Shown: piece after piece, positions 23,208-35,000 of the stretch
Layout of the letters: every line of letters starts with the position of its first letter
Position numbering within the stretch: the stretch's first letter is position 1
Origin: Cryptomeria japonica
Lineage: Eukaryota > Streptophyta > Pinopsida > Cupressales > Cupressaceae
Assembly (NCBI RefSeq): GCF_030272615.1
Contig: NC_081412.1
Coordinates: forward strand, 476,665,657 to 476,729,656
Direction: 5' to 3'
DNA length: 64,000 nucleotides
Translations under genes and position numbers: made by a program
Notes under the pieces: model-generated
What the model saw: the letters and a program-made list of their open reading frames with translations, nothing else
What the model was told of the DNA's origin: nothing
Databases searched by the model: none

Positions 23208-23714
23208 CATAGACAATGGGGTGCTTGTTCTAGAGAAGTATTGCTCCTATAACCTCACCTAAAGTGTCACGTTTCAGCACAAAGGGCTACGTGAAATCAA
23301 GTGATGCCAATATTGGACAAGTGCTCATCACCTCCTTCAGCTTATCAAATGCATGTTGAGCCTCACATGTCCATCTGAAAGGTGCTTTCTTAGTGAGATC
23401 TATTAAAGGTACCCCAAGTTGTGAAAAACCCTTAACAAATCTTCTATAGTGGCTACATAACCCAATGAAGCCTCATAATTATGTGATCTAATCCTTGGGT
23501 GACCAATCAATGATTGCTTGTATCTTCTCCTATTGCACCTGAACTCCCTAAGCACTAATGTTGTGTCCCAGATAATGAATCTTTGTCATTCCAAATTCAC
23601 GTTTGGAAGCCTATGCATATAATGATTGCACCTCCATGATACCCAAGACTTCATCGAAGTGTTTCAAGTGCTCCTCCAATGTTTTTCTATAAATGAGTAT
23701 GTCATCAAAGAATA
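23208..23714 (-). pseudogene. Old-1 pol relic: end of RT and start of RNase H
   Basis: The minus strand reads FDDILIYRKTLEEHLKHFDEV near 23690, EFGMTKIHYLGHNISA, GFIGLCSHYRRFVKGFSQLGVPLIDLTKKAPF and the RNase H start (AILL*NKHPIVY near 23220), with about six stops. It abuts Chromo-1 on the left and Old-2 on the right, joining the pieces at 13026-14506 and 63676-64000 into one polyprotein. Confidence 0.88.
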
Positions 23715-23868
23715 TGGAATAACCCTGTTCATTCAGCCCTTGTAATGATTGCGCCTACATGATACCCAAGACTTCATCCATGTGTTTCAAGTGCTCCTCC
23801 AATATTTTTCTATAAATGAGTATGTTGTCAAAGAATATGTAATAACCCTGTTCATTCAGCCCTTGTAA
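23623..23868. repeat. 123-bp tandem duplication across the Old-1/Old-2 junction
   Basis: Units 23623-23745 and 23746-23868 are near-identical. Each starts TGATTGC and ends CAGCCCTTGTAA, and holds 92 bp of Old-1 RT plus the first 31 bp of the Old-2 LTR end. The duplication therefore arose after Old-2 inserted. Confidence 0.88.
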
Positions 23869-24268
23869 TTTCCATCATTATATAATGTTTTGCTGCAATT
23901 GTTCTACTTTGTACTACTGGTGGCAACATTTCAAATGTGCATGATGTTTATTTATAAATGCAGTTTACATTAACCTCCCAGAACAACACTAGGATAACAA
24001 CATCAGACTTTATAATGCTATGCTATGGAAATTACATATGCAACAATATCATTGATTTTGTTTCCAAATCTAATGCAGATACAAATATTTCAATAACAGA
24101 TATTCAAATAGAAATGACATCCTGCACCTGGTGAACAGCAGTAGGTCTGCTTCAAGCCTCTCAAACAGCACTATTGGACAGTGTTATGCGGGAATGTATG
24201 CCAAGCCGTTCCAAGGACTAACCAACTCCCTTCAGACCTGTCTATAGGAATAGTTGCCAAAACTTATG
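23869..24268 (-). repeat. Old-2 3' LTR, part before X
   Basis: Matches 52180-52515 and then 62282-62365 of the right LTR almost base for base in order (TTCCATCATTRTA..., CTGCACCTGGTGAA..., TGTCTATAGGAATAGTTGCC). Solo LTR X interrupts it at 24268/24269. Confidence 0.85.
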
Positions 24269-25739
24269 TCAAGTTCCCTCCTTAAATCATTATTTATCTT
24301 AAATGAAACAATTACAACAAATGATTATTTAGAATTATTAACTATTTATTTATTTATTAAATATTATTATTCATATTTATTTAAATAATAATAGTATTCT
24401 TGAAATATTATTATATTATGATCATTTGGAAATATTATAAAGGAATATTACATATTAATATATTAATGATATTATTAATAACAATAATATCTGTAATATC
24501 CCTACATCTAAATATTAATCTACTAAATTAATTTAATGTGTAAATATTTAATAAATTAATCTTAATCATGAAATAAACTAAACCCTCCCACTAAGAAAGA
24601 TTCAATCATAGTCAACATTTGATTAAACAAATTATGCAAGACATCGATTGGAGTCAAGTTGACTAAGCCATATGAAGATTCTTAACCAAGATCATCAACA
24701 GCCTTCCGTTTCCACAATCGCTGATCAAGAGGAATCGTATATCAGAGACAGCATCGATGTTTCCATAAAAGCAATGGATTACATCAAGAGAGTATAATTA
24801 ACAAACAGCAATCTGTATATATTGAAGCCTCCATGAGCATTTATATCAAACATGAAGAACAAACAAAATAGACATTAATGTCATCATTATCGCCGCCCAA
24901 AAGAAGTGTATCAAATGCTGTTAATTAATAAATTAGTTATCCACATAAAGTGCAATTACCATGAAATTCAAATAATCAAGTGGTGCGATTTGTAGATAAG
25001 AGTAATTTAATTAATGAAGAGGTGACTCACGAAAAGGTTAATATGATGAGATGTCTCCCTTCGTAAAGAAACTGGAAGCTATAAAAAGAATATTAAAGGA
25101 GGAGGGAACAGGGGAGCAAAAAGAAGGAAATGTTTAAGTAACACGTATGATTTAATAATATGCAGCAAAGGTACGTCATAATGCACAGTGAATAGACCAG
25201 ACTTTGGGGAAATTCGTGGGAATATAAATAAAAGAGGTATATGTATATTCTGACAGTCATAGTAAGTTACAAACAGTAACATTCTTGTTCTAGGTGGTAT
25301 GCATGGAGATGTGCTTAATATGTATGCTTAATATATGAAGTCCATCAATGTTCTTATGCAGGATTTAATGAATAAAATATTAATAAATTATAATAAAATT
25401 ATACTGATAATAATATAATAATCATAATAAATAAAGAAATATTGATAATTGTATAATTATTATTATTATGATATTAACGGAGAACTGCTCTACAGATGAA
25501 TATAATAGTAATAGTATATACATACATAATATATATATATATAAAGTAATGATTTGATCAAACAAATAAATATTATAATATAAATCAGAAGAGCTCTTAA
25601 GTTAATATCACGAAGAAGAATATGTTTTCTGTTATGACTGTCTGTGTTTAAGGAGTTGGGAAAGGAAAAAGAGAAAGGGAGGAATAGAGGCTGTGCCAGC
25701 ACAGACTACGGAAAAGGTAAGACGTTAGCACTTATGCCA

Positions 25740-25862
25740 TAGGTATATATATGTGTGTGGACGTGTGTGCCACACACACACACACATATATTTAGGATAG
25801 ATCTGTCATATGTAGTATGTAACCAATCTCTCTAAAAGAATTATACTGTTATTATATTGTCT

Positions 25863-25901
<39 letters not shown>

Positions 25902-25945
25902 GTGTGTATGTGTGTATACACACACATATATATATATATGTAAAT
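25740..25945. repeat. (TG)n/(CA)n/(TA)n microsatellites in X
   Basis: A CACACACACACA run at 25770-25785 and a TG-rich run at 25869-25915 followed by CACACA and TATATA repeats. Complementary TG and CA tracts lie close together and could fold. The short frames here (25806-26084) encode only Tyr/Val/His/Thr repeats and are not genes. Confidence 0.85.
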
Positions 25946-26259
25946 ATCTGCAATATACTTGTTCATGTAGAATCAATAATAGGAATAAAGAAGTATGTAA
26001 AGGCAGACATAAATTATAATTTAAATAATAATGGAAATGTAAATTGTTATGAAATGTCTTATGTTGGGTGTTAATGGATGACAATAATTTGGCTATGTGA
26101 TGGAGGCTATTGGGAGAAAATTCCCTTAGCCTAATTCAAGGATTATGATAATCCCTAGTAGGCAGTATATACTGAGTACTCATATGCATATATGTTAAAG
26201 GCTTGGGTGTCGGAAACTCACCCAAGAAGAGACGGATCTTGCCAGTCCTCTCTGGTAGA

Positions 26260-26412
26260 CTTGGATGATAAGATGTATCATCCAAGGCAAGGAATTGATC
26301 ATATATGACGATCTTCCTTGGTAGGCTTGGATGTAAGATGCTACATCCAAGACGGGAATCGAATTATCCATCGATTTCCCTGGTAAGGCTTGGAACCATG
26401 ATGGGTACCAAG
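26260..26412 (+). repeat. X hairpin array CTTGG...CCAAG
   Basis: Three stem-loops: CTTGGATGAT/ATCATCCAAG (26260-26286), CTTGGATGTA/TACATCCAAG (26326-26351) and CTTGG/CCAAG with inner ACC/GGT (26389-26412). Inner stem bases differ between units but remain paired. The position near the LTR end matches the Chromo hairpin arrays. Confidence 0.7.
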
Positions 26413-26610
26413 AAGGCAGGCATTACAACCGCCTAAGGACATATCCCAATACTTCATTTGTATCCTTTTTATTACCTAAGAATTGAGATTAGTTTTAATT
26501 AAGTAATTGAAGTTTAATTGCAAATTAGATTAGTAATATATATTTTGTTGCATTCTAACAGTCTGTTTTGCAGGAAAGTGATCTCTAACTAGTAGGGACA
26601 TTACAACATA

Positions 26611-27475
26611 TGGTAGGCTTCTTTAGCATCAAATCCAATAAGTGAAAAAGAATACCCAACTCAAACGAACTACTAGCAATGCTCTTTTCGGGCATCAAGG
26701 AGAGTGATCTTATTGAATCTACAATTAACCATTCCTTCATACACATCCTAGTTTGTTGATATTTTTTAATGATCCAACATTATTAAATCGGCTTCATAGA
26801 TACATTTGGCACACAAAAACTCAACAGTTTCCAAATATTGCTCTTTATTTCCCTTTTGCCAACTTTATGAAACAACCAAATAATAAATAAGCTTCTACAC
26901 CAATAATAAAATAAATTGCCACAGTGAATATTAAGCACCATTAATAGTGACGCTTGGGAAGCATATAACTTTATCTACTAGCCATATAATATTATTTATT
27001 TTGTAAATAAGTACCCCTGTCCAATACTGAAACTTTGCAAATTCATTTAATCTCCAATGCGTCCATTAATCCCAACTAAGAAATTTGGTTGATTCCTCCA
27101 AGTCTACCTAGGGCGGATGGTTTCACTACCTAAGATAGTGCCTTCAAGTCTCCATCCTGAGCCTATAAATTTGAGCAACTCCTCAAAAATATTGATGTAA
27201 GAAAATATAAATCATTCCATCTCCAATCTCAATCCTCAAAGCCATTTAAATAATATTAAATTCAATTCCTTTTGTTCCCACGTAGTTAATAATTAGCAAC
27301 TTTAATTAATCTTTTGTCTAAAGTCACTTTAATTAATCATTAAATATTACTTTTTAAATAAACATTAGGCAATAATAATAATAATTCATTAATATTTACT
27401 TCTTTTTTGATATATTTTAGCCTGGGAATTAAATAATATTTTATTTCTCAAATCAACCAAAGATCGGACATTTCA
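26611..27475 (-). repeat. Old-2 3' LTR, part after X
   Basis: Continues the LTR collinear with 62370-63675, including GGTAGGCTTCTT, CATTTGGCACACAAAAAC and ACCTAGGGCGGATGGTTTCAC. Relative to the right LTR it lacks about 470 bp (right-copy 62520-62985). It ends GACATTTCA, followed by the polypurine tract complement at 27476. No gene is present. Confidence 0.85.
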
Positions 27476-27487
27476 AGTCCTCCCGCC

Positions 27488-28181
27488 CAAGATTGATTGC
27501 CCTCAAGCAATCTAGCACCAAGATCCCATATCAATCTTGGAGGCTAGTATGAATTCCTATTAGGAAAGCCCTGTTGCAAGATACCTACAACTATCATCCC
27601 CTTATCCCTCTTAGAAATAAATCAAATAATTATCTATATCAAACGGCCAAACTCACAATCATGTTTCTTGTCCTTATTCAATGTCCGTTGCGCTACTCTA
27701 ATTTCCGCATTCCTCAATTCTTCACCAAAGTTAGACAATGAAGAACCAACATAAAAATACATCTTAACGGAATGACATACCTCATGAACGACTTTAAAAT
27801 GTGCAAACAATGCTTCCGACCTTTTTGTTGTCACTAACTTCTAAGGACCATTGTTCCATGCCTTCAACACTATCTTCCTCTCATCAATAGTGAGCTCCAA
27901 CTCCCTTGTTTGGAAATCCTAAATGCATTTACCAATTGAGTGCAACCACAGAATTCCCAATATAACATCCATCTCACCAATCCCAATCACATAAAAATCA
28001 TCAGTGAGTGTGTATCCATCCAACTGCATGCTCAACTCGGAATGATCTTTGTGCAACTTGTTTTGAATCCATTGGCCATCATGATTTTGAATCCTGGAAA
28101 GTCCTCAGCTTGTATTCCTCGTCTCACCACAAGATCCTCGTTAATGACATTATGAGTTGCCGCACTATCCACCAGACAAGG
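27488..28181 (-). pseudogene. Old-2 protease relic joined to pol C-terminus
   Basis: The minus strand reads LVDSAATHNVINEDLVVRRG near 28150, the protease active-site region with Thr-Gly changed to Ser-Ala (DSAA), then FKIMMANGFKTSC and GIGEMDVILGI. Leftwards, after a short unclear stretch, it passes to LRAINLGRED near 27490, matching the very end of pol in Chromo-1 (LLEDKQFWRG). RT, RNase H and integrase are missing, so a deletion fused protease to the pol tail around 27560-27650. GL-b interrupts the protease at 28181. Confidence 0.72.
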
Positions 28182-28984
28182 TGTTGACGTGGCTAAAATC
28201 GCATTGCTACGACTCTATCCGGCCAACGCAAAATAGAATGTACTCGCTGAGTATCCTATCCTCTCTTGAGATAAGGAAATCCGTAATGTTGTTTCAATTG
28301 ATCAAGGGGATGACCTCAAGGTTTCGATTGTCAGGTCTTGACTGCAGGATAGCTCAATGATTGATGTGATTTGCTAGGAGCACAAGGGGACTTACGTTTT
28401 GCAACAAGCTGATCTACTGCAATTCTCAAATTGCGAAATAAAAAGCAAAGGGGAAGGGATAGGAGACCTAAAGACAAGGATGATAACAGTTGATGCAGCG
28501 GGTAGACAAATTTTGATAAGCCAGTTCTTGAATTGCCAGAGACACCCTCACAACTAGACAAGAACAGTGCAATCTCCAAGGGATGAAGAATTCTCAGACC
28601 AGAGACACTCGTTTTAGGCACCCAATTTTGGCGCAGCCTAAGACGAACACCTGCAGTTGAACTAAGCACAGTTTGGGTTCAGACTAACCATGCACGGTGA
28701 CCTACAATCAGCAGACCCCCAATGGTATGAACCAAAAATGCATCAAATACCCCTCCACACTTCACCATTAAAATCCCTGCACTCTAAACTTAACTAGCTG
28801 AAAGAAACCATGCAAACAGACTAAAACAAAGACAACAAACACCATATTTCAATGTTCATATATTTGCTTCAGCTGCCATTACAACAATTTTTGCAGCATC
28901 TCTATGCTATGCCTAAAATCTAACCTATTCTAACTCTAAAATCTAACTACAAAATTCTAACTTTTTACAAAAGAAAGGCCTCTG

Positions 28985-28994
28985 CCTTTTATAG
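28985..28994 (-). promoter_or_regulatory. GL-b TATA box
   Basis: CTATAAAAGG in minus orientation, 803 bp from the element's 3' end, a distance like that in the other GL copies (735-868 bp). Confidence 0.6.
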
Positions 28995-29749
28995 AATTTA
29001 CAATTTTGAATCGAAGGGCACGATTGACTGCATCCAAGGGCTGCAACCTGCCATCCAAAAGCTGGCAGCCTTAACCCATGCCCATTAAACTCTCAGTCAT
29101 CTATCCAACCACTATCTCAACTACCTGTAACTGTCTAGATTCAATTTGAGTCTATCCGGTAGTTGGACATAACTGTCCACAACTGACCTGTTTCCCCTTT
29201 GTTTCAAAATATCTTGAGTGGGGCCCACAGGCAGTTTTACAATAAAACAGTTTCAGTTTTCAGAAACTGAACTTCTGGAATTAAATCCAGTTGTGTATTT
29301 CTCAGAATGCATAGACTTGCCGCATTCGGAGTGTTCTTCGGTCTTTGGTCCCAATGGTGGACTTCAGCTTTGTGGTCTGGTGGCACAGTGGCATGCTTCC
29401 CAATGCTCGTTTTAGATCTCAGGCTCCTGCAATGTGTTCCTGCATCTTCTTCTTTAGCTTTCAACACCTGGCTCCTTGACGTTTCAGACCTTCTCCTGGT
29501 TCTTTAGGGCGATGCCTTCAACCTGCAAACAATCAATCTCACTTTAATAAATCAATTTGAAAAATTAAATTAATTTGACAAACATTAAATTTTAACGTTT
29601 GGCTCGAGAAGCTCTTTGTAAGATGAATCTTTAAATGTTTTTCGCTTGATAGAGGTGAAATGTGAGATTTTATTTTAAATGCTCATTTGCCTCTCTCTTT
29701 GGAATTTCGTGCATATTAGGCAATTTGAAACCTCTAAGCATTTTTTGAA

Positions 29750-30650
29750 TTTCGGCCTATGAGGATTTCGACTTATTAGATTTTCGGCCAAAAAGGCCTT
29801 TTGCAAAGTTATTAAAACGCCTCTCTTCTAACATCTTCACGATTTCGGCCTAAAAGGCCATTTTGCCAAATTTTAAGTGATTTCGGCCTAAAAGGCCTTT
29901 TTGCCAAATTTTAAGTGATTTTGGCCTAAAAGGCCTTTTTGCAAACTTTTAAGTGATTTCGGCCTAAAAGGCCTTTTTGCAAACTTGAGTTAAAACGCCT
30001 TTACTTCTCATTTTTGCGTTTTCGGGTTAGAAGGTCATTTTCGGCCCAAAAACATATTTTCACGATTTTAATGATTTTCGGGACTTATGACATTTTCGGC
30101 CCTTGGAGATGATATGGCATGAAACCGAAAATATGCAACTTAGGGTTTTTGGCCGAAATGGCCAATTCGCGAACTTAGTCTTTTTACAATTTTCGGACTA
30201 AGTGTTTATCGCGATTTCGGCTCATGGAGGCGATTTTCGACTTCGGCATGAAAGGATATTTTGCGAACTTGAACTCATCAAGTCTTTCAGGCCGAAAATG
30301 TATATCGCACGATTTTGGAGGATTGAAGATTTTCGGCCTACACTGTAGTTTTGCAAGTTTCTTTGTTTTTCGGCCTAAATGTCAATCTCGCGAGATGTGG
30401 GGGGGGGGGGGGGGGGGGTTCAGCTCAGAAAGCCTTTGACTTTGCCCTCGCCTTAATGATTTTCGGGAGCCCCTTCTGTGCAATTTTCAACTTAAAACAT
30501 TTTCAGGCCGAAGGTATCATTTGCGCGACTTTCAACTGTTGTTTCATTTTCGGCTTACATGCCGAGTTTGCAAGACTGTGAAGCTTTATCATTTTCGGCG
30601 ATTTAACTATTTTACGAGATTTTCAAAGGGCATGAAACTTCCGAACTTTA
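29750..30650 (-). repeat. GL-b minisatellite with GGCC(T)AAAAGGCC hairpins
   Basis: Degenerate units around TTTCGGCCTAAAAGGCC followed by TTTTTGCAAA. Regular near 29860-29990 (about 43-bp spacing) and scattered to 30650. The core is a self-complementary GGCC...GGCC. A run of 20 G at 30399-30418 interrupts it. Confidence 0.85.
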
Positions 30651-30774
30651 TCCTTTTGCTCATTCTGCTGAGCGAAATTGGGTTTCTAAGGCAACTCACG
30701 CAAGGTTTACTTCAAAGCATTGAACGCTTCCTTCATTTCTCTCCAACTACGCGGGCAGACCGGACTCAAAACGG

Positions 30775-30817
30775 GGGTCCCTGTCAATGACAGGGTGTGT
30801 GTGCTATACGCACAACA
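30775..30817 (-). repeat. GL-b terminal hairpin
   Basis: In minus orientation TGTTGTGCGTATAGCACACAC, then CCCTGTC-ATT-GACAGGG. The stem occupies the same place as CCCCATT/AATGGGG in other copies but has a different, fully paired sequence. Confidence 0.75.
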
Positions 30818-30822
30818 CAAGG

Positions 30823-30872
30823 CACCCTTTGTCCCATCAATACTCATCTTACTCAGAGAGGATGATGCGTAG
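30823..30872 (-). pseudogene. Old-2 gag/protease junction fragment
   Basis: A 50-bp island between GL-b and GL-c. The minus strand reads SSLSKMSIDGTKGAL, leading directly into the protease at 28181. Together with 50774 rightwards it rebuilds the Old-2 frame around the two insertions. Confidence 0.7.
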
Positions 30873-31674
30873 TGTTGTGACGTTTTCACACATCGCCCCA
30901 TTGCAAATGAGGACCCCCACTTTTTCGCTTTTTGGGTAATGTTGGTGTCTGTTTTATCATCTACCAAACATTAGGATAGGATACCCGAAGGTATTTTATC
31001 CTCTCCTGAAAAATCACTGCTGATTCCAAGGTCTATATGTGCGAACAAGCGACTTTAGTGGAATAGCTTCTTGGGTAGTGTATGCTGAAATTTTCAAGGG
31101 GGACTTACGTTTGACAAGTATTCTTTTGAACTGCTGAACTTAGATGGTTTTAGCAATTTAGGCTCTTCTTTTTTGGGGGGGGGGATTTTCTGGGATTTAG
31201 ACTTTCAAAAGAAAGGGGAAAAGAGATAGGGTTTAGGGAGGCTAATCCAGTCCTACGAATTCTGGAGACGGTATCAACTGGATGCTTTCGAGAAACCAAA
31301 CCTTGCTTCGCCACACTAGGGACAACTACACAAGGCCGGTGCAATCTTCAATGGGTTGTGCTTATGATCGAGATGTTGGGATGCACAGGGGATGGGCTCA
31401 GACTAACTTTGCACAATAGAATGGAAATCATCCATTTACCAAAAGTATGAGCGGAAATACACCATCAATTGATACTTATCAAATCCTTCATTCAAATTAA
31501 CAACAATGAAAGCAAATCTAAATTATTTCTAACTAAGTGTTGAGGCAATTGAAACCATGCAAATCATTCAAATAATAGAGATTACAAAGCAGCGCACATG
31601 CAATAGATTATCTGGAAATGACCTTAAGCAACAATACATCAAAAACCTCACGCTTTTCAAATGAGAGGAGGCAA

Positions 31675-31765
31675 CCTTATATAGTTTCTTGAAAATCAAT
31701 GAATGGTCGAGATCGAACAATGATCAAGGGCCAAGATCGATAATCACAAACCCTAATTAGGGTTT
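31675..31765 (-). promoter_or_regulatory. GL-d promoter module
   Basis: AAACCCTAATTAGGGTTT at 31748-31765 and ACTATATAAGG at 31675-31685, in minus orientation about 70 bp apart, 735 bp from the element's 3' end. Between them is a GATCTTGGCC-like segment shared with GL-a, GL-c, GL-e and GL-f. Confidence 0.7.
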
Positions 31766-31971
31766 CCCCAAAATACTACTTTCGACCAATTACATTTGGG
31801 ACACTTGTCCTTCTTGCTAAAAATAAATCTTTTGTGAAAATAGAATATTGTGACGTGTGCCCTTCTAGAAGCTTTTGGATGGGTCAGGTTCATTGAATCT
31901 GGACATGCTAACTTGAAGCGATCTGATTGGCTAGAAAAGATGACGAGACGCCATCCCAACATAAGCCACTT

Positions 31972-32310
31972 CTAATCTTGCTGAGGCGGTGCACGAGAAG
32001 GTATGGGAGGTGGATTAACTTCTTGTTGTTCCCTCTGATTTTGTGCATCAATACGTGCGGCGATGTCTAACTCCTCGTCAAGGATAAAACTCATGCGATA
32101 CCAATCAGGAGTGGTTCTTCTCACAGACCAGGCCAAGCTATACAGCTCAGTGATAACGTGTTCTTGTTCATCGCTGAAATCCAAGTCAGGCTGAAGCACT
32201 AGTTGAGGTTCCCTGCCTGGTTGAGGAGGAATGATGGGCAGGCCCATGTTGAAATTTATCCGGCTGCGATCTCTATGATGATGATCCTGCCTCTACTTCC
32301 TCCTACGACC
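31972..32310 (-). pseudogene. GL-d proline-rich small frame after a splice-acceptor-like site
   Basis: A 91-codon frame (ATG 32247, stop near 31972): MGLPIIPPQPGREPQ, then a Ser/Asp/Glu/helical middle and a C-terminal PPPIPSRAPPQQ. Upstream at 32310 is TTTTACAG|GTCG preceded by a T-rich stretch, a good 3' splice site. The same acceptor occurs in GL-f at 57973 but leads into a different sequence. It sits where GL-a has its 1,075-codon relic. Function unknown; it may be the remainder of a longer frame. Confidence 0.4.
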
Positions 32311-33309
32311 TGTAAAACCAAAGGAAAGATAAGTTAGAAAATTTCTGCAAAATTTCGAAAAAAATATCGGGGCCGCAAAATGTCTAAGTGTTGGAAAATT
32401 TTCCATTTTTCACTCTCATACTTAGCCATAAAAATTGAATTTTCACCTCAAGACCCTCAGCCTTGAGGCTGGTTGAAGTCACTATCAAGTGTTAAAACTT
32501 TCGAAAATTTTCATACTTAACCAAAAAAAATATTTTATAAAAAATATTTCCCAAGTTCTTGAAAATATTCAGAAAAATTCATAAATCTGCGTTATGAATC
32601 TGATTTCACCTTCGAATGCGCAGAAACAGGGCTAGAAATCCTCTCGAGAATATTCAGAAAATTTTACGAAGGTTTTATAATCTTCTCGCGCTTGATTATT
32701 TTCCAAAAATCTGCGAAAAATCTGGTCTAAAGCGATTATCCAGCTTCCAAATATGTCAAAATCCTTGTCCAGATGATCTTCGAACTGAACTTTTACCAAG
32801 CTTTCCTTAGTAATTTCGAAGTTGTTGATGTAATAATGAAGTTAAAAATGAAGTATTTGTAAGCAAGGTTAAATTCTCAAGTAGAAACCTTTAAAAAAAT
32901 ACTTCTAATTTCATCTCCAGTTCTTTCGGAAAGTTTTTGGTCATGTTCCCAATTTTGAAAATATCTTCCAAAAGTTTCTATTTTGGTTTATAAGTTCGAA
33001 ATATTAATTAATCCTCCAATATTCTTCTCTGGAAACTTTCTATTTTGGTTGAGGTTGGAAAATATCTGACAATCCATGAATTTCCCTTTTTAGAAACTTT
33101 CCATTTTGACTTTCAAGTTCGAAATCTTTGTTAATCTTCCAATATTCCATTTTGAAAAACTTTCTATTTTGGTCTTCGAATTTGAAATTTTAGATAAGTT
33201 TTTTATGACATCATATTGATTGTGTTTGACTTTTCAATGCCCTGGTGAAATTTTTAAATTTTGAATTTCCAATTTTCTTGAATTTTGGTGCACTTTTGGA
33301 TATTTTCCA

Positions 33310-34445
33310 AGGTATGGCGGACTTTAGCTAGAGATCCTCCTTGGCCTCCATTATGGTGAACATTTGGCTAAGGCATTGGGGCGGACTTTGACCCTTGTTC
33401 CCACATGACCTCCATCAAAGTGGGGCAGACTTTAGGCTTAGCTCCACCATGGTCTCTTCAAACATGGCGGACTTGGGAGTGAGCTCCTCCATGGCCTCCT
33501 TCAACCTTGGCGGACTTGGGCCTTAGCACCCATGTGACCTCCACAGCATGGCGGACTTGGAGCTTGGCACCTACATGGCCTCCTTAATGGCCCCCTTCAA
33601 CCTTGGCGGACTTGGGCCTTAGCACCCACATGACCTCCTTAGGTGGGGCGGACTTGAGTGTTGACTCCTACATGGTGAAATTTTGGCTAAGGCATGGGGC
33701 AGACTTTGAAGGTCTCTCCTCATGGCTCTCCATCAAGGCAAAATTTTGGCTAAGGCATGGGGCAGACTTTGAAGGTCCCTCCTCATAGCTCTCTTTACCC
33801 CTGGCGGACTTTAAACTTGGCACCTCCTACCTTGCTCTCTTACTTTGGCGGACTTGGGAGAGGGCTCCTACATGACCTCCATCTTGGGCGGACTTTGGTG
33901 GCGGCTCCCATCTTGGGCGGACTTTGGTGGTCTCTCATCTTGGGCTGACTTTGGTGGTGTCCCCAACTTGGGCGGACTTCTATCATCTCTCCCACCTTGG
34001 GCGGACTTTGGAGACACCTCCTCATGGCTCTCTAACCTATGGCGGAGTTTAGACTTGGCTTCTCATCACTTGGCATGCTTGGGCGGACTTTAGGCTACAC
34101 CCCTATGCACCCTACACATACATGGCGGACTTTGGAGTGTTGGTCACCATGGCCTCTTCAACCTATGGCGGACTTTGGAGTTGCTCCATGCAAGGCGGAT
34201 TTTAGGCATCACTCCCACCTTGAGCGGACTTTGGAGACACCTCCTAGGGCGGACTTTAGGCATCGCTCCCACCTTGAGCGGACTTTGGAGACACCTCCTA
34301 GGGCGGACTTCAAGCATCTCTCCCATCTTGGCGAAGTTTTGGTCTACCTCCCAACATGGCGGACTTTTAGACATCTCCAACATGGGCGGACTTCTAGACC
34401 TTTGCTCTTCAAGGCGGACTTTTGGAGGCTCTCAAATGGGCGGAC
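33310..34445 (-). repeat. GL-d minisatellite (GGCGGACTT)
   Basis: More than 30 degenerate units built on CTTGGGCGGACTTTGGAG followed by a spacer of 10-40 bp, often CTCCCACC or CTCCTCATGG. The same array occupies 58870-60000 of GL-f with different unit numbers. The open frames on both strands (33603-34468) are repeat artefacts. Confidence 0.9.
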
Positions 34446-34466
34446 TATATATGAAATATAACATTT

Positions 34467-34542
34467 AAGTATAAGAAAGAGAAAAGACATATTGAAATAC
34501 TTTAAGTTATATTTCAATATGTCTTTTCTCTTTCTTATACTT
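34467..34542. repeat. Perfect 33-bp inverted repeat in GL-d
   Basis: Left arm 34467-34499 starts AAGTATAAGAAAGAG. Right arm 34510-34542 is its exact reverse complement. The loop is 10 bp. In GL-f the left arm is mostly missing (around 60020-60030), leaving the right arm intact. Confidence 0.9.
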
Positions 34543-34739
34543 TAAGTTATATGTCATATATATTGTCAGGATGTTTGAGAGTGGTTTCGAGCCTCTAGGA
34601 CTAATAATGCAAAATCTAGTTTTTGGAGGATTCTCCAATTTTCCAGACTTAGTCAAATGTCAGGATCAGGATGATATTCCTGACTTAGCCGAATTTCAAG
34701 ACATTTGAGGATCAGGATGATTTTTTGAGCTCATTATCC

Positions 34740-35000
34740 TTTGAAGGTGCCATGACCCCCTAAAATATAGGAACTTAGCTTTTTGGGTCAAAACTTGAAA
34801 ATTTTGGATCGCGGTCGAAGCAGGTCAGTGTACAAGCATAAACCCTAGGTTTGCATCCCCAAAAAGCAAAAAGCCTAAAATCTAGGGATTTAGCTTTTTT
34901 AGATCAAAACTTGGAATTTTCGAGTTCTGGTTGAAGTTGGTCAGTGGTACAAGTGTAAACCCTAGGTTTGCATCCCGAAAAAGCAAAAAGCAGACATCCC
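34740..35000 (-). repeat. 117-bp tandem repeat, about two units (GL-d)
   Basis: Units contain TAGCTTTTTTAGATCAAAAC, GTAAACCCTAGGTTTGCATC and CCCGAAAAAGCAAAAAGC. GL-f has about four units of the same repeat (60225-60705). Confidence 0.85.

Larger units (their letters stand above)
24269..26605 (+). mobile_element. X: 2.3 kb solo LTR
   Basis: Begins TGTCAAGTTCCCTCC and ends AGGGACATTACA. Flanks are ACTTA (24264-24268) and ACATA (26606-26610), a one-mismatch TSD. It interrupts the Old-2 LTR, whose intact partner at 62282-62370 shows the empty site. The interior is AT-rich with microsatellites and, near the right end, three hairpins like those of Chromo LTRs, suggesting plus orientation. No coding region was recognised. 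Confidence 0.8.
28182..30817 (-). mobile_element. GL-b: giant-LTR-type element (2.6 kb)
   Basis: Plus-strand ends are TGTTGACGTGG and TACGCACAACA, with perfect TSD CAAGG (28177-28181, 30818-30822). In minus orientation it has a hairpin end, GGCC-hairpin minisatellite, TATA (28985-28994), a GTAAGT-like site near 28392 and the GAGAGGATA subterminal motif near 28260. No telo-box palindrome was seen. It is the shortest and most divergent GL copy. It splits the Old-2 protease. Confidence 0.85.

Noticed and set aside
25806-26084. Open frames in the TG/CA microsatellites
   Set aside because: Encode only dipeptide-like repeats; microsatellite artefact.
33310-34445. Regularly spaced GGCGGACTT units as a CRISPR-like array
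   Set aside because: Units and spacers vary in length and drift gradually, there are no cas genes, and the context is plant retrotransposon DNA. It is a minisatellite.
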